From contig NZ_JAHZBQ010000001.1 in NCBI RefSeq assembly GCF_019423325.1, forward strand, positions 62,001-126,000: DNA of 64,000 nucleotides, written 5' to 3'. The notes under the pieces are model-generated. The model made no database searches, was not told where the DNA came from, and saw nothing but the letters and a program-made list of their open reading frames with translations. This DNA comes from Campylobacter sp. GTDB lineage: Bacteria; Campylobacterota; Campylobacteria; Campylobacterales; Campylobacteraceae. Of this stretch, positions 60,363 through 64,000 are shown piece after piece (position 1 is the first letter of the stretch; every line of letters begins with the position of its first letter). Position numbers and translations under genes: made by a program.

Positions 60363-61256
60363 TCAAACGTCTGCGAATCTGCTCCGTTTCGCGCTGAGGT
60401 AGCTTCCGATCTCGCTTATCAAAACGCCTGCGAGGATGAGCGCCGCGCCTAAAATTTGCATCACGCTTAGCCTCTCGCCGCCCACGAATACGCCCATGAT
60501 GCCCGCCGTTACGGGCTCGAGCGTGAAAAACAGAGCGGTTTTTACGGGCGTCGTGTATTTTTGCATCAAAGCCTGCGCAAAAAAGCCAAAAACCGTTCCT
60601 AGCAGGCAGATCACCGCCATCGCGACGAAAAAGCTTCGATCCATCACCGGCACGATGCTGACTCTTTCAAAAAAGATCGTCGCAAAGCAACAAAGCACGC
60701 TTAAGAAGAGGATCTGCATGTAGGCGATGCCCGCTACGTCGCAGCTTTGCACGAAGCGGTTGGTCAGCACGATGTGAAACGAATACGCGCAGGCGCAGAC
60801 TAGCGCCAGCGCTTCGCCCTTGCCCAGGCCTAACTGCGTATCGCCGATGAGATAGAGCCCAACGATCGCAAGCGCGATGCCCGCGTAGGCGTAGGAGTAA
60901 ATTTTATGCCTAAACAGCGCCGCGGCGATGAAGGGTACGAGCGCGACGTTTAGACCGATGATGAAGGCTACGGAGGAGCTTTGCGCAAATTTAAAGGCGA
61001 AAGTCTGCGACGTAAAGCCCGCGAATAAAAACAGGCTAAGCACCGCGCCGTGCTTGATCTCGCGCGAAGTTATGGCCTTGAGCTTCGGGAAAAATATCGC
61101 GCCTGCGATGATGCTCGCGGCGAAAAAGCGCCAAAATAGTAGCACGAAGACGTTGTTGCTCGCAAGCGCCTGCGAGGTGGGCAGATACCCGAGCCCAAAA
61201 GCGATCGCCACGAAGAGCATTCCGATGTCGGCTCTGAATTCCAAACTTTTATTCAT
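60363..61256 (-). CDS. EamA/DMT-family transporter
   Basis: A 297-residue inner membrane protein with ten hydrophobic segments in two EamA halves. The first opens MLFVAIAFGLGYLPTSQALASNNVFVLLFWRFFAASIIAGAIFF. The second ends with YTTPVKTALFFTLEPVTAGIMGVFVGGERLSVMQILGAALILAGVLISEIG, the typical second-repeat signature. Members export amino acids or other metabolites; the substrate is not predictable. AAAAGGACACTG precedes the ATG. Confidence 0.9.
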   Translation of the reverse strand: MNKSLEFRADIGMLFVAIAFGLGYLPTSQALASNNVFVLLFWRFFAASIIAGAIFFPKLKAITSREIKHGAVLSLFLFAGFTSQTFAFKFAQSSSVAFIIGLNVALVPFIAAALFRHKIYSYAYAGIALAIVGLYLIGDTQLGLGKGEALALVCACAYSFHIVLTNRFVQSCDVAGIAYMQILFLSVLCCFATIFFERVSIVPVMDRSFFVAMAVICLLGTVFGFFAQALMQKYTTPVKTALFFTLEPVTAGIMGVFVGGERLSVMQILGAALILAGVLISEIGSYLSAKRSRFADV

Positions 61257-61535
61257 CAGTGTCCTTTTTGAAAATTTAAAGTGGTAATTTTACGAAATTT
61301 TAGGTAAAAAATAGGCTAAATTTTGACGATTTTGACGGAGAGGTTTGGAATTTTGGTTTTTAAAATCGCGAGTTAAATTTTAAGTACTGGCTCGTTTTAA
61401 GCTTTCGGTTCGTCTTTTTAGGCTAGCGCCCGGTTCGCCTTCTTGGGCTTACGCGCACTTGTTCGCGCGATCATTGCGCCGCTTCGCTACGCGTACATTT
61501 TACGGCTGCTACTCGCGCGTGGCTAAATTTAAAAT

Positions 61536-62258
61536 TTAATCGCCCGCGCCCTCTTTGTCTTTTTTTAGAATTTCTATGTTTGTGCGCTCATTCGCGCCTT
61601 TTAAGCTTATGGTTTTTTTGAGCGCGGATTTGAGGGGAGCCTTCGCCTCTTTTGATTTCGTCATCTTATAGCGCCTCTTTCTTATCTCTGCTTCGATAAA
61701 TTTTATATCTTGCTGTGCGTATGGGAACGAGAGCGTGAAATTTTTTCCGCTTTGCCCGTCTTCTACTATCAAAATTGGCATCTCGCCCTTCATCCCTTTT
61801 TCCATAAGGGCATTTTCTATATCGATCTTTGTGCTAAATTTAAACGGCAAACATTCCCATTCTCTCCTTATACTGCGGCTGTCTATGATGACGCCCCTTT
61901 CAGATAACGGCAGTATGGCAATTAGCATCATTGCAAGACCCATCACGATCACGAGTGTGGTCTCGCCGCCGCCTCTTTGCATATGCCCGCCTACGCATAA
62001 AGGGTCGTTTGTATCAAAGCATGCAACTTTACCTCCGCCTCTTGTTGTTTTTATCCAAGGCTCATCAAACGCCACCAACGAACCCCAGGATAAAAATAGC
62101 ACGATAAGCATAGTTTTTGCTATGGGGCTAGGAGGTATGAGCCAGGCGCCCTTTTGCACGGTTTTATAAGAGGCTTTGCTTTTAAAAACCATGCTTTTTA
62201 AAATAGCAAGCCCAAACAGTAAAAGATTTATGCCGAATATCAAATATAAAAATATCAT
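61536..62258 (-). CDS. Membrane protein of unknown function, family B copy 1
   Basis: A 240-residue protein with three hydrophobic segments (MIFLYLIFGINLLLFGLAIL, IAKTMLIVLFLSWGSLVAF, TTLVIVMGLAMMLIAILPL) and a cytoplasmic C-terminal part. It is a diverged paralogue of the next gene: both share a first span, a K-T-V-x-x-G stretch before the second span, C-x-D/THD and RCVDGY/CVGGH segments. Both then have R-x-E-W-E-x-LPF, and YAQ-DI-FI/L near the end. A Lys-rich tail follows. No family was recognised. Confidence 0.68.
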   Translation of the reverse strand: MIFLYLIFGINLLLFGLAILKSMVFKSKASYKTVQKGAWLIPPSPIAKTMLIVLFLSWGSLVAFDEPWIKTTRGGGKVACFDTNDPLCVGGHMQRGGGETTLVIVMGLAMMLIAILPLSERGVIIDSRSIRREWECLPFKFSTKIDIENALMEKGMKGEMPILIVEDGQSGKNFTLSFPYAQQDIKFIEAEIRKRRYKMTKSKEAKAPLKSALKKTISLKGANERTNIEILKKDKEGAGD

Positions 62259-62300
62259 GCCGCCGCCTTAAATTTAGATATTTTTAGCGTTAAATTAAGC

Positions 62301-62990
62301 TCAAGCATTTTGCTCGGCTGCTTTAGCTTTTGAAATTTCAGCGAGCTTTTCTGATATAAAATTTTGCAAAAAATCTATATCCTTTTGTGCATACAAATAT
62401 CCCGCCCCGAATTTAACGCCGCTAATTTTGCCTCGTATGCTGATTATTTTTACGCCTCTTATAAACCATGTGGCGTAGTTCATCTCATCAAAGTATATCT
62501 TTTCCGTATGCCTAAACGGCAGAACCTCCCATTCTTTGCAGATGCCGCTTTTATCTATTCTGATTCCTTTTTGAATTAGCACGATAAATGAAAAAATTAT
62601 GGCGCAGACAGATATGATTTTGCCGAGTATTAGTCTAGGCTCGCTTATTTGCAGATATCCATCCACACATCTGGGATCGCCTTCTTCGAAGCATCTTAAA
62701 TTTATGCCTGCCGCTTTGTATTCCTGCGAGCAAATTTTATCGTGAGTGTAAAAGCAGGGTATCGGATTACCGTTGTGTTTTGCTGCATTCGAGCTGGATA
62801 GGGTGATTACGCCAAGGCTTAAGCACATTATAAACATCTGCATTTTTAAGAGCGGATCGGTGGAGATAAACAGAGTTCCGTGATCTACGGTTTTGAATGA
62901 TCTGTTTTTATCAAGCAATGAAACAAGAAGGCAAAAGCCTATCGTAACATAAAGGATTATCGAAGCAAACTCGGCTATACTTTGCGACAT
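62301..62990 (-). CDS. Membrane protein of unknown function, family B copy 2
   Basis: A 229-residue protein starting MSQSIAEFASIILYVTIGFCLLVSLL, with further spans QMFIMCLSLGVITL and LILGKIISVCAIIFSFIVLI. Cysteines in PCFYTHDKICS and RCFEEGDPRCVDGY lie between spans two and three, probably in the periplasm. The cytoplasmic part has EWEVLPFRHTEKIYFDEMN and YLYAQKDIDFLQNFISEKL, both shared with the previous gene. I chose the ATG at 62990, with AAGGTCATTATT upstream; a start at 63038 adds 16 polar residues before the first span. Function unknown. Confidence 0.68.
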   Translation of the reverse strand: MSQSIAEFASIILYVTIGFCLLVSLLDKNRSFKTVDHGTLFISTDPLLKMQMFIMCLSLGVITLSSSNAAKHNGNPIPCFYTHDKICSQEYKAAGINLRCFEEGDPRCVDGYLQISEPRLILGKIISVCAIIFSFIVLIQKGIRIDKSGICKEWEVLPFRHTEKIYFDEMNYATWFIRGVKIISIRGKISGVKFGAGYLYAQKDIDFLQNFISEKLAEISKAKAAEQNA

Positions 62991-63250
62991 AATAATGACC
63001 TTGTTTTTTTGGATTACGCAAGCTCGCGACTTTGGCAATTTTAGCGCAAAATTTCTAAATTTACGAGATTTTGAGCGCGCTTTTTATAAATCGCGATTAG
63101 AATTTTATCTCGCTAGCGTGATCTTACCGCGCGAAAGGCGGATTAAATTTTTGGCTTTGAGAACCTAAAGCGCGCGGTTTATTACGTTGCGCGAGGTGCC
63201 TAGGCGCTCTTGCGATGCCATAACGCGCCTAAAATTTCGCAGCCTAAATC

Positions 63251-63269
63251 TTAATGATAATTATCTAAA
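63251..63269 (+). promoter_or_regulatory. Putative Fur box
   Basis: TTAATGATAATTATCTAAA contains the perfect palindrome GATAATTATC (63256-63265) and resembles the Fur consensus built on GATAAT. It lies about 20 bases before a TATAAT box (63287-63292), at the expected -35 to -20 region of the promoter for the PepSY gene. Confidence 0.6.
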
Positions 63270-63286
63270 TATTTAAAATCGCGCAA

Positions 63287-63292
63287 TATAAT
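63287..63292 (+). promoter_or_regulatory. -10 box of the PepSY gene
   Basis: TATAAT, 49 bases before the ATG at 63342. Confidence 0.55.
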
Positions 63293-63341
63293 TGCGAGCC
63301 TCAATCAAATAAAGATTAAATTTATCTCGCAAGGATCTACA

Positions 63342-64000
63342 ATGAGCTCGCTTTTGAAGCGCAATAAAATTTTGTTTAACGTCCATCTTATTTTGTCGAT
63401 CGTTTTTTCTATCCCGCTGCTTATCATTGGCGTTACGGGCGCGATTTTATCGTATCAGCACGAGTTTGAGGCGCTAATAAACGCGGGCTCTAAAAAGATC
63501 GAAAAAACGGGCGAAATGCAAAGCGTGGAAAAAATTCTGCAAAGCTTTAGCGAGCAAACGGGCGCTAAGCAGCCCGTAAGGCTCGTCGTGCCAAAAAGCG
63601 ATGACGAAGCCTTCGTCGTTTACGCAAATAGAAATGATGCGTATCTAGTCGATCCGTACACCGCGCAGATCATCGGCAAGGATCGCGGCACGGGCTTTGT
63701 GCTAACGGTGATGTCTCTGCACCGAAATTTGGGTTTAGCGCTAAGCGGCAACAAAACTGCAGGCGAGGTCGGTAAACAGATCGTAGGCGCGAGTGTCGTG
63801 GCGATGATACTGCTCGTAATAAGCGGCGTCTGGCTGCATTTCCCAAGGCTTAGGCGCAAATTTATCGAAGCTATAAAGCCAAATTTTAAACTCAAAAAAT
63901 ACGCTCTTTTTTATAACCTACACACGAGCCTAGGCTCGCTAAGTGCAGTGATTTACCTGCTTATCTGCTTAACCGGGCTTAACTGGTCGTATAGCTGGTA
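63342..64000 (+). CDS. PepSY-associated TM protein (3' cut by window end)
   Basis: A second PepSY inner membrane protein, open to the window edge (219 residues visible). It starts MSSLLKRNKILFNVHLILSIVFSIPLLIIGVTGAILSYQHEFE, with a PepSY domain to about residue 120 (VEKILQSFSEQTGAKQPVRLVV). Then come VLTVMSLHRNLGLALSGNKTAGEVGKQIVGASVVAMILLVISGVWLHFPR and a further span starting LHTSLGSLSAVIYLLICLTGL. The His in NVHL, SLHRNL and NLHTSL match the heme- or iron-binding pattern of this family. AAGGATCTACA precedes the ATG. The Fur-like site upstream fits iron control. It is a relative of 45816-46958, not a duplicate. Confidence 0.88.
   Translation, partial: MSSLLKRNKILFNVHLILSIVFSIPLLIIGVTGAILSYQHEFEALINAGSKKIEKTGEMQSVEKILQSFSEQTGAKQPVRLVVPKSDDEAFVVYANRNDAYLVDPYTAQIIGKDRGTGFVLTVMSLHRNLGLALSGNKTAGEVGKQIVGASVVAMILLVISGVWLHFPRLRRKFIEAIKPNFKLKKYALFYNLHTSLGSLSAVIYLLICLTGLNWSYSW

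Larger units (their letters stand above)
63039..63341. other. Divergent intergenic region with Fur-like site
   Basis: 303 bases between the family B gene and the final PepSY gene. The right half contains the palindrome and -10 box annotated separately. The left half is AT-rich with nothing recognised. Confidence 0.45.

Overview
The window looks like a chromosomal piece of a Campylobacter species. The bamA - M23 peptidase - lpxC - tsaB - thrB - ylxR - infB - rbfA - rimP - ribD block, the ileS - small membrane protein - gatA - guaB block and the IleRS and LpxC lengths all fit the Campylobacterota. The GC-rich coding style, mixed with intergenic DNA packed with AAATTTTA/GAAATTTC words, suggests a non-thermophilic, oral-type species such as C. 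gracilis. The genus is inferred from gene order and protein families recalled from memory; the species is a guess.

Layout. 1-14.3 kb (+): BamA (5' cut by the window edge), an M23 peptidase, LpxC, TsaB, homoserine kinase, YlxR, IF-2, RbfA, RimP and RibD. The infB-rbfA junction and the region after rimP carry 1.1-1.3 kb of repeat-rich DNA without convincing genes. A small membrane protein gene at 12.3-12.6 kb has a 16-base G tract just upstream of a perfect -10 box. 14.3-16.0 kb (-): three small membrane proteins, two of them paralogues. 16.6-19.9 kb: a CDF metal exporter, a cupin gene with a strong promoter and two matching operators, an NAD(P)-binding reductase, an Rrf2 regulator and a small HTH protein. 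20.0-21.3 kb: a lipoprotein and a Sel1-like secreted protein.

21.3-31.7 kb (-) reads as one tightly packed operon: ileS, a 36-codon membrane protein, gatA, a type II restriction-modification pair, guaB, metX, xseB, a carbon-nitrogen hydrolase with a low-complexity insert, and a ThiF-like E1 enzyme. 31.8-38.8 kb (+): CinA-like protein, a repeat-bearing lipoprotein, an NAD(P)H oxidoreductase, pyrB-pyrC and an unknown protein. 39.2-40.7 kb is decaying DNA: an MBL hydrolase with a nonsense codon and a dead IS1595-like element with both inverted repeats. 41.0-47.0 kb (-): a periplasmic TMAO/S-oxide reductase, then a PepSY protein coupled to a TonB receptor whose signal-peptide frame is shifted. 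47.3-50.5 kb: dgkA, exodeoxyribonuclease III and fhs.

The most unusual part is 50.2-56.5 kb. A perfect 306-bp copy of the fhs 3' end lies 5,963 bp downstream of the original in the same orientation. Between the copies are a decayed relic of a DnaJ-type zinc-finger sequence, an 879-residue protein with eight CxxCxGxG motifs plus membrane segments and a peptidoglycan-binding-like tail, a Sel1 protein and a histidine-phosphatase-like protein. 56.9-63.0 kb (-): a pyrimidine-dimer glycosylase-family protein, a D-threonine aldolase-family enzyme, a VWA protein, an EamA transporter and two paralogous membrane proteins. The window ends in a second PepSY membrane protein (+), preceded by a Fur-like palindrome.

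No tRNA, rRNA or CRISPR array was seen.
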